This document shows positions 11,412 through 21,270 of a stretch of 64,000 bases of DNA, one piece after another. A model generated the notes under the pieces. It had not been told where the DNA came from. It ran no database searches and saw nothing but the letters and a program-made list of their open reading frames with translations. This DNA comes from Wyeomyia smithii. Lineage: Eukaryota; Arthropoda; Insecta; Diptera; Culicidae. A program made the position numbers and the translations under genes. The stretch's first letter is position 1. Each line of letters starts with the position of its first letter. Where the stretch lies: NCBI RefSeq assembly GCF_029784165.1, contig NC_073695.1:160695622-160759621 (forward strand), given 5' to 3'.

Positions 11412-12334
11412 TAGGGGGGTGGTTCATAATATTGTGAAAAATGAGTATAAAATATAAAAAAGCACTTCGGTTCGTTTGATTGGTGTGACGTCCTCGACAA
11501 AGTTGTAGATAATAATTTTGTCTATCCAAAAAAAAATACACTTAAAAAATTATTTGATTATTAAATTTAAGAAAAATTAAAAATTAATTATTCAAAAGGG
11601 CTCATTTTTTTAAATCTTGATTTTTTTAATAAAACACAAACAAAAGATTACCAAAACAATGAAACCAGTCCGATCATTTAGAAATCAAGAAAAATAAGTT
11701 ATCATTTGAAAAAAAAAAAATTTTTTTAAAATGAAATATATTTTCAATTTTTTTTAGGCTTTTTTTTTGGAAGGACAAAATATTGTTTACAACTTTGCCG
11801 AGGACACTATGCAGTTTCGACTGTAGACATATTTTTAATTTCCAATAGAGCACTCTATGAGGAATTAAGAATATTTCTACAATCAAATGAACATTGGCAT
11901 AGTGTATCTGGCAAAGTTGTAAATAATAACTTTGTTCTTCCAAAAAAATGTACCCTGTGACAAAAAAAATTTAATCAAAAAAAATTATAACTTTTTTTTC
12001 GATTTCTCCATGGCCGGTTTCGTTGTTCAGGTAATCTTTCGGCGTTTTTACACAAAAATCAGTTTTTTAAATGGGCTGTTTTGGATAATTAACTTATAAC
12101 TTTCTTTTATTTTTTTTTCAAAAAATTAATAATTTGTTTTTAGAGTGTATATTTTTTTTTTGAAAAACAAAACTATTATAAACAACTTTGCCGAATACGT
12201 CACACCGAGCAAACGAACCGTGTTGGCTCTAAAAATATTTGTAATCATCAATACCTATCCGAAATAACATTTTCAATAGCTTTTCAAAATGAGTTGTCTT
12301 TCAAAATATTAAACCAATAGCACAATATGGCATC

Positions 12335-12824
12335 TGTTGCGAACGCCCCTCGTCAGTGAGCGCACCTTCAAGTCGACATGCCGACCGCGACAGATAACGC
12401 AGATCTGTCATCGGATGCTGAGGTAAGAAGGAGATCTACTCCAAAGTATAAAACTGCCTTTTACTTGGAGATCACCGACCAGTGCGCACGTGCGAAATTC
12501 ATCGCTACATACCTACTTTGTCCATAGTGGTTAAATATATAAATGTACCTAATCTTAGTTGTTAATAATTAATTCAAAAGTAAGGTAAACTGAAATTCTA
12601 CCTAAATTAAATTTAGCTGTAAACTCTTTGTAGGAAAATTAATTCAATCGACATATTGTAATTCGGGTTAAGCGAGCACAAAAGCCACAAAACGTGAGTG
12701 ATATAAAAACTTATATATTAGATCACATACTTCATCCTGTTCATTTACAGGAAACTTTAACTCGACAATAATAAATCAGTTATAAATTTTCGGAACTCGC
12801 TTTCTATTCGTTGCAAACGCAACA
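12335..12824 (+). repeat. BEL/Pao 5' LTR
   Basis: 490 bp. By eye it differs from the 3' LTR at about four positions, all in the first 160 bases, which suggests a recent insertion. It contains a TATAAAAC-like box near 12448 that may serve the element promoter. Confidence 0.95.
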
Positions 12825-12866
12825 TCTTAAAGTTTCGTTTTACCCGGATCAAGTGAAGCGCCTACA

Positions 12867-15800
12867 ATGCCGCGGCTGTCGGATGCCGAAGATGATAGCA
12901 TCGAACAAAGCTGCCCGCTCTGTAGGTTTCCAGACAATAGCCAGATGGTCAGCTGTGACGAGTGCCGACAGTGGTACCATTTCTCCTGTGTTGGTGTGAC
13001 CGAAGCTATTGCCGACCACGACTGGAGCTGCCAGGATTGCCTACATGCCAGATTTCCTGCTTCAGTGTCGCAAGCCGTCACGCAATCACCAGAATATTTG
13101 TCTCTCGTTAATTTATTCGCACGATCAGTTGCCTCGGTTTTACCTCCAGTTCCAGAAGAACAAACCATGTCTGGTAATGAGTTCCCTATAAGCCAATTTT
13201 TTGTTTCGCCGGTCGCTCTGGCGTCAACAATTAGCGCAGAATATTCCGTAGCGGCCAATCAAAGCTTTGTGAATTCTATTCCGCAAACTGTGCCTGTTAT
13301 GACAACTGCACCGTCGGTACCAGCGCGATCGAATCTCATTTCTCAATTACCTATGGAACTGAGACTCCGCTACCTCGAAGAGGAACAAATCCTCGAGAGG
13401 AAACATCTGATGCAAAGATACCGTCTACTAATAGATACGCCTACAGTGTTACATCCAAACTCGACAATTCCAGTGCCTAGATTCCCTTGTAGCTCAGAGC
13501 CGATTATTCGACCTTGCACATCTTCAGGTTCTCAACAACGGCCTCCGGCCAGTTTACCAACCGCCCCAGTGTTTTGTAACCCGCAGTCCCAATCTTCGCC
13601 GGTGTGTTACTTTGGAAATTCAAGCAGGCCGGTTGGATCCAGTGCTGGCCCACAGTGTTTTCCTTCGCTAGTGTCGTCTCGTGCAAACGTTCCATACACG
13701 CGTCCGCTTGACCCGTCGCTTGCTACTAATGTTGGGAATGAATCCACTTTACTTAATAGAAGCCAGATAGCTGCTCGTCAAGCCGTCTCAAAGGACCTCC
13801 CGGAATATAACGGTGACCCAGAACAGTGGCCGTTATTTATTGCTGCTTTCGAAAGTACGACGCGTCTTTGTGGCTACACGATAGAAGAAAATATGATGCG
13901 GCTGCAAAAATGCCTCAAGGGCAAGGCATTGGACGCAGTCAGATGTCAGTTGTTGTATCCGAGAAATCTTGAAAGTGTGTTAGCGACGCTAAAAATGCTT
14001 TTCGGTCGACCAGAGGTTATAGTTCATTCTCTTATCCAGAAGGTCCAGTTATTGCCTGCACCGAGAGCAGATAAACTCTGTACTTTAGTTGACTTCGCAA
14101 TTGCCGTTAGGAATATGGTAGCAACACTTCAGAATTGCAACCTGGAAGAACACCTTTGTAACATTTCTCTCATGCAAAATCTCGTAGACCGATTACCACC
14201 CATGATTCGGCTTAACTGGGCAACACATCGCCAAGGTTTACGCCAAGCTTCCCTTGCCGAATTTAGTGCATGGCTCTACACGCTTGCTGAGGCAGCAAGT
14301 ACGGTAACTATTCCACAAGGTCAAAATGTTGCAGACAAATCTAGAAAGACGCGAAAGGAAGACGGTTTTTTGAACGCACACATTGAGTCGACTTACCAGC
14401 GAAATACATTTACGGGAGGTCCCAGTTTCAGTGGATGTTCCGTTTGTCGAGGAAAATGCGATGCGGTGGAAAATTGCAAGCAGTTTCTGGTACTCGATCA
14501 TTCATCTCGATGGAATGCGCTCCGCGAACATAAGTTGTGCCGCTGCTGCCTTGGTAAGCACCAGGGCCCGTGTAAATCCGCTAAAGTATGCGGTAAAAAA
14601 GGATGTACGTTTAAGCATCATCGGTTGCTGCACAACGATGCAAAGGATAAGCACTCCTTCAATCCCACTCCCACTGAATCGGGTCGGAGGGAGCAATCTA
14701 GTGGTGGTAGTAAGCATGACGCCACCGAGTATGTTTGCAACACTCACAGAAGCAACTTTAATTCGGTCCTGTTTCAGTACGTTCCGGTGACGCTTTATAA
14801 TAAAGACATGCATATTGATAAGTTCGCCTTTCTCGATTGTAGATCATCGTTGACGCTACTAGAGGAAGGACTGGCTTCAGAGTTGCATCTGAAGGGAGAA
14901 AAGCGTCCGCTTTGCTTACGTTGGACCGCAGACACCTGCCGTTATGAAAATTCGGCCAAGAGAGTCTCGCTCGATATTGCGAAAATAGGAAACGGTAACA
15001 TAAAGCATCGACTGACTGATGTTTACACCGTGAAGGAGTTGAAGCTTCCTTCCCAGTCTCTATCGTTTGCAACGTTAGCCTCGCAGCATGCACATCTGCA
15101 AGGAATACCTGTTGAATCGTATGAAAACATTCAACCACGTATCCTTATCGGCATGAACAATATACGCGTTGTGAATCCATTGAAATGTCGTGAAGGTGCA
15201 GTACACGAGCCTGTAGCAGCCAAGACGCGATTAGGATGGATGGTATACGGAATGTGCCCCACGGGAAATAAATCGTCTTCAAACATTGCACCACACAGTT
15301 TTCATATGTGTCATCATTCAACCGAAAATGATGCCGAATTAAATTCTATGGTTAAGGCTCATTTCGCTCTTGAAAATTTGGGAATTTACAAACCAGAAAA
15401 GATGTTACTGTCTACAGAAGATGCACGTTCAACCGAGCTTATGCGATCAGTGACAAGATTCGAGAATGGAAGGTATCGAACAGGGCTACTGTGGAAATTC
15501 GACGATATTCGATTTCCTGACAGCAGACCGATGGCACTACGCCGCCATAAATGTTTGATGCAGAGGATGGGACGCGATTCAAGCTTAGCTGACACACTCA
15601 AAGCAAAAATGGGCGAATATATTCAAAAAGGCTACGTTCGCAAGCTTTCACAAATGGAACTGCAACAGTCTAGGGATCGCATATGGTACTTGCCAATTTT
15701 TCCCGTGTTCAATCCGAACAAGCCGAATAAGGTCAGGATCGTCTGGGATGCGGCGGCAGCTGTGGCAGGAGTCTCACTCAATGCCGTCCTCATGAAAGGG

Positions 15801-16511
15801 CCCGATCTTCTAACAGCATTACCGATTGTATTGTACAGATTTCGGGAGCGACCGATTGCAGTGTCTGGAGATATCGCTGAGATGTTTTTACGTGTAGCGA
15901 TGAATGAACGAGATCAACACTGCCAGCGAATTATCTGGTGCGATGAGGAGGGTATGCCTGCCGAATACGTGGTAACGGTAATGACGTTTGGCGCCAAATG
16001 CTCACCGAGCTGCGCCCAATTTATAATCAACGAGAATGCGGCACGTTTTGCAGAACGCCTTCCCAAAGCAGTTGAAGTCATCAAGAACGGTCATTACGTT
16101 GACGATATGTTAGTCAGCGTCGACACAGAAGAAGAGGCAATAAAGCTAGCGAAGGATATCCAGTACATCCACCTACAGGGCGGCTTCACAATGAGAAACT
16201 GGATCTCAAATTCAACATCCGTCATGCAAGCACTGGGTGAAACTGGAAAGGCCGAGAAAAGCCTGAGTATAAACGATGAAACGGTACTTGAAAAAGTCCT
16301 CGGAATGTGGTGGGACACTAGGACGGATACATTTCGCTTCAAGCTCTCCACTGAGCGTAATCGAAACATTTTGTCTGCTAGCAAAAACCCCACCAAACGC
16401 GATGTACTGCGCGTGCTAATGTCAGTCTACGACCCCCTCGGGCTGATAGCACACTACATGATTTATCTGAAACTGCTGTTCCAGGAAATATGGAGGAACT
16501 TTATGGGATGA
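12867..16511 (+). CDS. BEL/Pao Gag-Pol, first part (PHD, gag, protease, RT)
   Basis: 1,214 residues. A PHD-type C4HC3 finger lies at residues 16-58 (CPLC, CDEC, H38, C41, CQDC). A DUF1759-like gag domain lies around 308-450 (YNGDPEQWPLFIAAFE), then Cys/His clusters at about 522-590 (CSVCRGKC, LCRCCLG). The protease-like segment near residue 657 reads FLDCRSSLTLL, where BEL elements usually have an acidic D-x-G; the glycine is missing here, so protease activity is doubtful. RT spans about 900-1110 with GDIAEMF and the catalytic YVDDM near 1076. The frame stops at 16511, just after DPLGLIAHY...LLFQEIW, in the middle of pol, because of a one-base frameshift. The integrase half continues in the next frame. 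Confidence 0.95.
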   Translation: MPRLSDAEDDSIEQSCPLCRFPDNSQMVSCDECRQWYHFSCVGVTEAIADHDWSCQDCLHARFPASVSQAVTQSPEYLSLVNLFARSVASVLPPVPEEQTMSGNEFPISQFFVSPVALASTISAEYSVAANQSFVNSIPQTVPVMTTAPSVPARSNLISQLPMELRLRYLEEEQILERKHLMQRYRLLIDTPTVLHPNSTIPVPRFPCSSEPIIRPCTSSGSQQRPPASLPTAPVFCNPQSQSSPVCYFGNSSRPVGSSAGPQCFPSLVSSRANVPYTRPLDPSLATNVGNESTLLNRSQIAARQAVSKDLPEYNGDPEQWPLFIAAFESTTRLCGYTIEENMMRLQKCLKGKALDAVRCQLLYPRNLESVLATLKMLFGRPEVIVHSLIQKVQLLPAPRADKLCTLVDFAIAVRNMVATLQNCNLEEHLCNISLMQNLVDRLPPMIRLNWATHRQGLRQASLAEFSAWLYTLAEAASTVTIPQGQNVADKSRKTRKEDGFLNAHIESTYQRNTFTGGPSFSGCSVCRGKCDAVENCKQFLVLDHSSRWNALREHKLCRCCLGKHQGPCKSAKVCGKKGCTFKHHRLLHNDAKDKHSFNPTPTESGRREQSSGGSKHDATEYVCNTHRSNFNSVLFQYVPVTLYNKDMHIDKFAFLDCRSSLTLLEEGLASELHLKGEKRPLCLRWTADTCRYENSAKRVSLDIAKIGNGNIKHRLTDVYTVKELKLPSQSLSFATLASQHAHLQGIPVESYENIQPRILIGMNNIRVVNPLKCREGAVHEPVAAKTRLGWMVYGMCPTGNKSSSNIAPHSFHMCHHSTENDAELNSMVKAHFALENLGIYKPEKMLLSTEDARSTELMRSVTRFENGRYRTGLLWKFDDIRFPDSRPMALRRHKCLMQRMGRDSSLADTLKAKMGEYIQKGYVRKLSQMELQQSRDRIWYLPIFPVFNPNKPNKVRIVWDAAAAVAGVSLNAVLMKGPDLLTALPIVLYRFRERPIAVSGDIAEMFLRVAMNERDQHCQRIIWCDEEGMPAEYVVTVMTFGAKCSPSCAQFIINENAARFAERLPKAVEVIKNGHYVDDMLVSVDTEEEAIKLAKDIQYIHLQGGFTMRNWISNSTSVMQALGETGKAEKSLSINDETVLEKVLGMWWDTRTDTFRFKLSTERNRNILSASKNPTKRDVLRVLMSVYDPLGLIAHYMIYLKLLFQEIWRNFMG

Positions 16512-18771
16512 CGAGATTGGCGACAAACAGTTAGTAAAGTGGCGGAATTGGCTGCAGCTTTTGGTGAAGGTTGAATCCGTGCGAATTCCTCGTTGCTACC
16601 ATGCATCTCCTTCGGTTAATGAGCAACGTACAATCGAGTTGCATACGTTTGTGGATGCCAGCGAACTCGGTTACGCAGCAGTTTGTTACTTGCGGTTCGT
16701 TGAGGGAGATAAAATTTGTTGTTCGTTAGTCGGTTCGAAATGCAGAGTAGCACCTATTAAATTTGTATCCATCCCTCGGCTTGAACTCGAAGCGGCGAAA
16801 ATTGGTGCCCGTTTAGCAAAAACCGTTATGGATGGACATACGGTTAAGATTGATAGGAGGTTTTTTTGGACAGATGCTCGTGACGTAATGTGCTGGCTAA
16901 AGTCAGATCACCGAAAATATTCCCAGTTCGTTGCCTTCCGCGTTGGGGAGATTCTAGAAATCACAGATGTCGAAGAATGGAAATGGATTCGTGGGAAACT
17001 AAATGTTGCCGATGAAGGCACGAAATGGGATGGGCTACCAAGCTTTGATATTAACTGCCGATGGTTTGCGGGACCTCCTTTCTTATCGAAACCGAGATCG
17101 GAATGGCCAGAGGCATCGATCAAAGAAGAAACAAACGAAGAGCTCAGGCCAAGCGTGCTGCATCATCACGTCCAGGTGCCCGGAGGAATCTTGTGTCCAC
17201 AGAACTACTCCGATTGGGGCCGTTTACAACGACTTACCGCTCTGACGCAACGTTTCCCTGCCAATATCAAACGAAAACGGAAAGGTGAGTTCTTGCCGCG
17301 AGGACCGCTAACAAGCCAAGAACTGCTTGCAGCGAGTAATTTTCTATATAAGCGCGCTCAATGGGAATGCTACCAAGAGGAAATGTCTTTGCTTTCTGCG
17401 GGTAAGCTAAATTTTCCGAAAACCAGCTACTTACGAAAACTTAGCCCGTTTCTCGACGACGCTGGAGTAATGCGTATACAAGGCCGCATTGATATTTGTG
17501 ATTTTGCTGACGAGAAAACACAATTTCCGATTGTGCTACCGAGACGTCATCCTCTTACAAAACTAGTGCTTCAAGATCTCCATGAGAGGTATCATCATCA
17601 ATGCAATGAAACACTCGTAAATGAGGCTCGGAGGAAATTCGAAATTCCAAGAGTGCGTGTGGAATGCGATAGAGTTCGTAGAGAGTGTATCCGTTGTAAA
17701 ATCCGTCGTGCTGAACCTGACCCTCCCAAAATGGCAAACCTACCGAAAGAGCGGTTAGCGGCCTTTGTTAGGCCGTTTTCTTACATAGGGGTAGATTATT
17801 TCGGCCCGTACCAAGTCGTCATTGGGCGACGTACTGAGAAGCGTTACGGTGTACTGGTTACTTGCTTAACGACACGGGGAATTTACATCGAGATAGCCCA
17901 TACCCTCTCCACAGATTCGTGCATAATGGCTCTCCGTAACTGTTTTTCTAGACGAGGAACACCACTGAAAATAATAAGCGATCGAGGTACCAATTTGGTG
18001 GGAGCGTCGAAGGAGCTCAAAACAGCTTTGGATCAAGTCGACAGCGACAAAGTTGTTCGTGAGTTCACTACGACGTCTACTTCATGGATCTTCAACCCCC
18101 CGGCATCCCCGCATATGGGAGGCATGTGGGAGAGGATGATACAGACGGTTAAAAAGATCCTAGAAGAAATTAAACCGAAACGCTTGCTATCCGACGAAGT
18201 CCTTAGGAACCTTATGGCAGAAATCGAAAACATCGTGAATAGCAGACCCTTGACGCATGTTCCCGTTGACGGTGAATCGTCTCCCGCTCTAACACCGAAC
18301 CATTTTTTGGTTGGATCATCGAACGGTTCTAAACCTTTGGTGCCGTACGACGATAGCGGTTTGGCTTTGCAGCACTCGTGGAAAACATCGCAAATACTGG
18401 CAAACTATTTTTGGAAGCGCTGGGTGCACGAGTATACTCCCATAATTACACGCCGGGGAAAGTGGTTTAGCGCGGTAAAACCTATTGCTGTTGGAGATAT
18501 TGTCATCGTCGTCGACCCCAACTTCCCGAGGAACTGCTGGCCGAAAGGAAGGATTGTCGCAGTGAAGATGTCGAAAGATGGCCAAGTGCGCTCAGCAACG
18601 GTTCAAACCGCGGCTGGGATTCACGAAAGACCTGCGGTGAAACTGGCGGTGCTTGACATCGGGCCAAACATAAGTAAGCCGGACCAGGGTCCAACTACTG
18701 AGGGGGACTGTTGCGAACGCCCCTCGTCAGTGAGCGCACATTCAAGTCGACATGCCGACCGCGACAGATAA
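16501..18771 (+). CDS. BEL/Pao Pol, second part (RNase H, integrase, DUF5641-like tail)
   Basis: In a different frame from the preceding ORF but directly continuous with it; there is no natural start codon, so this is the displaced half of one polyprotein. RNase H features: HTFVDASELGYAAV, FFWTDARDV, and WIRGKLNVADEGTKW. An HHCC-like zinc region (YHHQCNETLV ... CIRCKIRR) precedes the integrase core. The core keeps all three acidic residues: VDYFG near 17790, ISDRGTN near 17975, and GGMWERM near 18125. The C-terminus resembles DUF5641 (WKRW...W, then VGDIVIVVD). The frame runs 63 bases into the 3' LTR before stopping. Confidence 0.93.
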   Translation, partial: LWDDEIGDKQLVKWRNWLQLLVKVESVRIPRCYHASPSVNEQRTIELHTFVDASELGYAAVCYLRFVEGDKICCSLVGSKCRVAPIKFVSIPRLELEAAKIGARLAKTVMDGHTVKIDRRFFWTDARDVMCWLKSDHRKYSQFVAFRVGEILEITDVEEWKWIRGKLNVADEGTKWDGLPSFDINCRWFAGPPFLSKPRSEWPEASIKEETNEELRPSVLHHHVQVPGGILCPQNYSDWGRLQRLTALTQRFPANIKRKRKGEFLPRGPLTSQELLAASNFLYKRAQWECYQEEMSLLSAGKLNFPKTSYLRKLSPFLDDAGVMRIQGRIDICDFADEKTQFPIVLPRRHPLTKLVLQDLHERYHHQCNETLVNEARRKFEIPRVRVECDRVRRECIRCKIRRAEPDPPKMANLPKERLAAFVRPFSYIGVDYFGPYQVVIGRRTEKRYGVLVTCLTTRGIYIEIAHTLSTDSCIMALRNCFSRRGTPLKIISDRGTNLVGASKELKTALDQVDSDKVVREFTTTSTSWIFNPPASPHMGGMWERMIQTVKKILEEIKPKRLLSDEVLRNLMAEIENIVNSRPLTHVPVDGESSPALTPNHFLVGSSNGSKPLVPYDDSGLALQHSWKTSQILANYFWKRWVHEYTPIITRRGKWFSAVKPIAVGDIVIVVDPNFPRNCWPKGRIVAVKMSKDGQVRSATVQTAAGIHERPAVKLAVLDIGPNISKPDQGPTTEGDCCERPSSVSAHSSRHADRDR

Positions 18772-19198
18772 CGCAGATCAGTCATCGGATGCTGAAGTAA
18801 GAAGGAGATCTACTCCAAAGTATAAAACTGCCTTTTACTTGGAGATCGCCGACCAGTGCGCACGTGCGAAATTCATCGCTACATACCTACTTTGTCCATA
18901 GTGGTTAAATATATAAATGTACCTAATCTTAGTTGTTAATAATTAATTCAAAAGTAAGGTAAACTGAAATTCTACCTAAATTAAATTTAGCTGTAAACTC
19001 TTTGTAGGAAAATTAATTCAATCGACATATTGTAATTCGGGTTAAGCGAGCACAAAAGCCACAAAACGTGAGTGATATAAAAACTTATATATTAGATCAC
19101 ATACTTCATCCTGTTCATTTACAGGAAACTTTAACTCGACAATAATAAATCAGTTATAAATTTTCGGAACTCGCTTTCTATTCGTTGCAAACGCAACA
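18709..19198 (+). repeat. BEL/Pao 3' LTR
   Basis: 490 bp, TG...CA ends, about four differences from the 5' LTR, followed directly by the duplicated target GCATC. The last 63 bases of the pol frame overlap its start. Confidence 0.95.
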
Positions 19199-20400
19199 GC
19201 ATCTTTTGCCTATAAAAGCGTTTATACAAAGTTTCAGCCAATGGGCACGTTCACGTTCTGATGATGTAAACTATATGGTCGAACTGTCAAAACGACGCAA
19301 ACCCAGAAACAACGAGTCAATTGAGTTGCGTATCTGATTGAGATCCCTATACTCTCATTATCACTGAAAAACAACGATACAGTCTTTTGTCCGATTATAT
19401 AAGCCAGAGCACTGTGTGTTCAATCAAGTGTTGGCAAAGGACATTATTGTGGTAAATAAAACGAATAAATTGTCTGGTACAACATTCGGAAAAACAAGTA
19501 CAATAGTCTTAGAAAGTAGATTTTTCAAACAAAATAAAATAAAACATATTCCATCAGTTTCCACCGTTTCATAAACTTTTAGGACATTTGTAATGGAAAA
19601 CATTTTTCAAATATTCGAATTCCATGTACCTCCATGTGTGATTTTGCAAATGACATGAAAGCATTCAACATTTTCCGGGAGACCCAATCTTATTTTTGGT
19701 TGAGATAATTTTTTTTGCACAGAGTAGTTTTTTGATACATTTTGTAAATTTGTTTTGTAATATCTTGCTATTTTACATTAATTTTTCCAATTCAACATTG
19801 CCACCCTAACGACAATGATATAACAAATATTATATTTTCAGGAATTTTTCTATTGGTATTCAGGGAAAAGTGATTTTTTTCATTTTATACTCATTTTTAC
19901 ACAATATTATGAACCACCCTATGTCGAATAAATGAACCACTCTAATGAAACATAATGTATTCGATGCTAGTTATAGTGTATATCATTATACATGCTGTTT
20001 CAAGAGACTAGTGATCAATTTCAAAAGATAAAATCTAAAAATTTTGAACTCCGCTTTCCACGATTGAAAAAGTCCCACTAAGTCCCATATTGACTAAGTC
20101 CCAGAGAGCAGATTTTTGCAAAAAAAAAAATTTCAGATGACACCAATTCTCGACGTTTCATGCAATTTTAAGTCATTTAGCATCAACAAAAAAAATTCGA
20201 AAACCGAAATTTCACGTAACCACCCCCCCCCCCCCCCCCTTGGGTGATTTAACGGGTTTTCAATCGCTTTGCACCACCCCATTTTATGTCCGATTGAGCT
20301 GAAATTTTACACAGGGTGTTTTTTCGAGCAGGTGAACATTTTGTATAGGGTTTTATATTGAAATTTTCTGGTCACTTTTTTCCATACGATGATTGGCGCC

Positions 20401-20647
20401 CTACAGACACACTAGTTACAGGAAATGCTGGTGATGCCTGAACAGTATTTAAAATTTTTTGATTAGCCACATGAATATTTTTGACAATAGGTTGTTTTGA
20501 ATACCTACGCTGTCTGGAAGAAATAATTTTTGACCTAACAGGACAATCAAAAAAATTTAATTTGAAATACTACAGGCATAATATCGCCAAATATAAACGA
20601 TATACTTTCGAGTGTTGTTGAATATATTTCAAAAATTGATTTCCAGG
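20401..20647 (-). pseudogene. Jockey ORF1 fragment around the last zinc knuckle (older copy)
   Basis: Read on the minus strand, the FFDCPVRSKI segment followed by a Gln/Asn/Ser-rich linker parallels FYQCPVRLAIVKARQ just after the third CCHC knuckle of the intact ORF1 near 50.65 kb. It continues the copy broken at 9670. The cysteines upstream are lost to decay. Confidence 0.7.
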
Positions 20648-20892
20648 TAGGGTGGTTTACCGGTAAAACCGATATTTTTTTCAATACCGAAATACCGGTA
20701 TTGGAGAGGCGAAAAACCGGTATTTTCGGTATTTTTCCTAAAATTGAAAAAAAAACACTTGTCACAATTTTCATAAATCATTGTAGGGCTAATGAATGCT
20801 ACCAACTTAGGTAGGCGTTAAAAATCATATGACGGTGTATATAATAAATACATTTACACAAAAGCAACATTGAACATATCGGGTTCGCCACA

Positions 20893-21020
20893 GAAGGCAG
20901 AATCACGAAAGGCAGAAGCACGAAAGGCAGAATCATGAAAGGCAGAACTCTATGACCGTACACAAAAGGCAGAATATTTCAAAAGGCAGAATTTGGAAGG
21001 GCACGAACGGCAGAATCACT
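20893..21020. repeat. minisatellite, reverse-oriented AAAGGCAGAATCACG units
   Basis: About seven degenerate units of 15-16 bases (AAAGGCAGAA(T/G)CACG). They are the reverse complement of the units at 21553-21690 and 10213-10345. The two arrays in this element flank about 530 bp and could pair as a foldback. Confidence 0.85.
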
Positions 21021-21270
21021 GGTAGCAGAACCTGACTCACGATAGCCAAGTGCGAATCCTGGTCACGGTAGCAAAGCTGTTACTCTACATTTATTATTTG
21101 ATAACCAGTTTCGATGGAGGTGCAAATCAAGCCTAATTATTAGATCCGAAACGCGCCAACTGGTTTGGCTCAGGTCCTAAGGACTCTCACGGCATCGCGG
21201 AGAGTAATTTTTCGATGTTAGATATAACTTACACTAGTCTCAGCGGCTTGTTGGTTATAATTAACATAAA

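Larger units (their letters stand above)
12335..19198 (+). mobile_element. BEL/Pao LTR retrotransposon, complete
   Basis: A full element of 6,864 bp with two 490-bp LTRs (12335-12824 and 18709-19198), TG...CA ends (TGTTGCGAACG...ACGCAACA) and the 5-bp target duplication GCATC on both sides (12330-12334 and 19199-19203). A purine-rich tract (GAGGGGGA) precedes the 3' LTR. Order: PHD finger, DUF1759-like gag, zinc-binding region, aspartic protease, RT, RNase H, integrase, DUF5641-like tail, which is typical of mosquito BEL elements. The coding region is broken by one frameshift near 16495, so this copy is probably not autonomous. Confidence 0.97.
11411..19922. mobile_element. inverted-repeat element hosting the BEL insertion
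   Basis: The left end AGGGGGGTGGTTCATAATAT... (11412-11455) matches, in reverse, the right end ...ATATTATGAACCACCCTAT (19868-19922), including GAGTATAAAAT inside both arms. Without the BEL insertion it would be about 1.6 kb. The left half holds four diverged copies, in alternating orientation, of an AACTTTGCCGA module (near 11500, 11793, 11910 and 12185). The outermost pair also share GACGTCACACC...AAACGAACCG, so the left half is itself partly palindromic. No transposase seen. Confidence 0.7.
9669..20400. mobile_element. long-inverted-repeat element interrupting Jockey ORF1
   Basis: The arms at about 9670-9931 and 20118-20400 are inverted copies of each other: GGGTGCCAGCC... on the left, and the complement of GATTGGCGCCC on the right, sharing motifs such as CCTATACAAAATGTTCACC and GAGCTGAAATTTTACACAGG. 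Both outer flanks carry TACAGACAC (9661-9669 and 20401-20409), a plausible 9-bp target duplication. The Jockey ORF1 resumes at 20401. Nested inside are the 1.47-kb repeat copy 1, the 11411-19922 element and the BEL retrotransposon. I saw no transposase, so the element is non-autonomous or has lost its gene. The right arm contains a poly-C run at 20223-20239. Confidence 0.75.

Noticed and set aside
12827..13258. 143-residue minus-strand ORF
   Set aside because: Antisense shadow of the BEL gag with no motif of its own.
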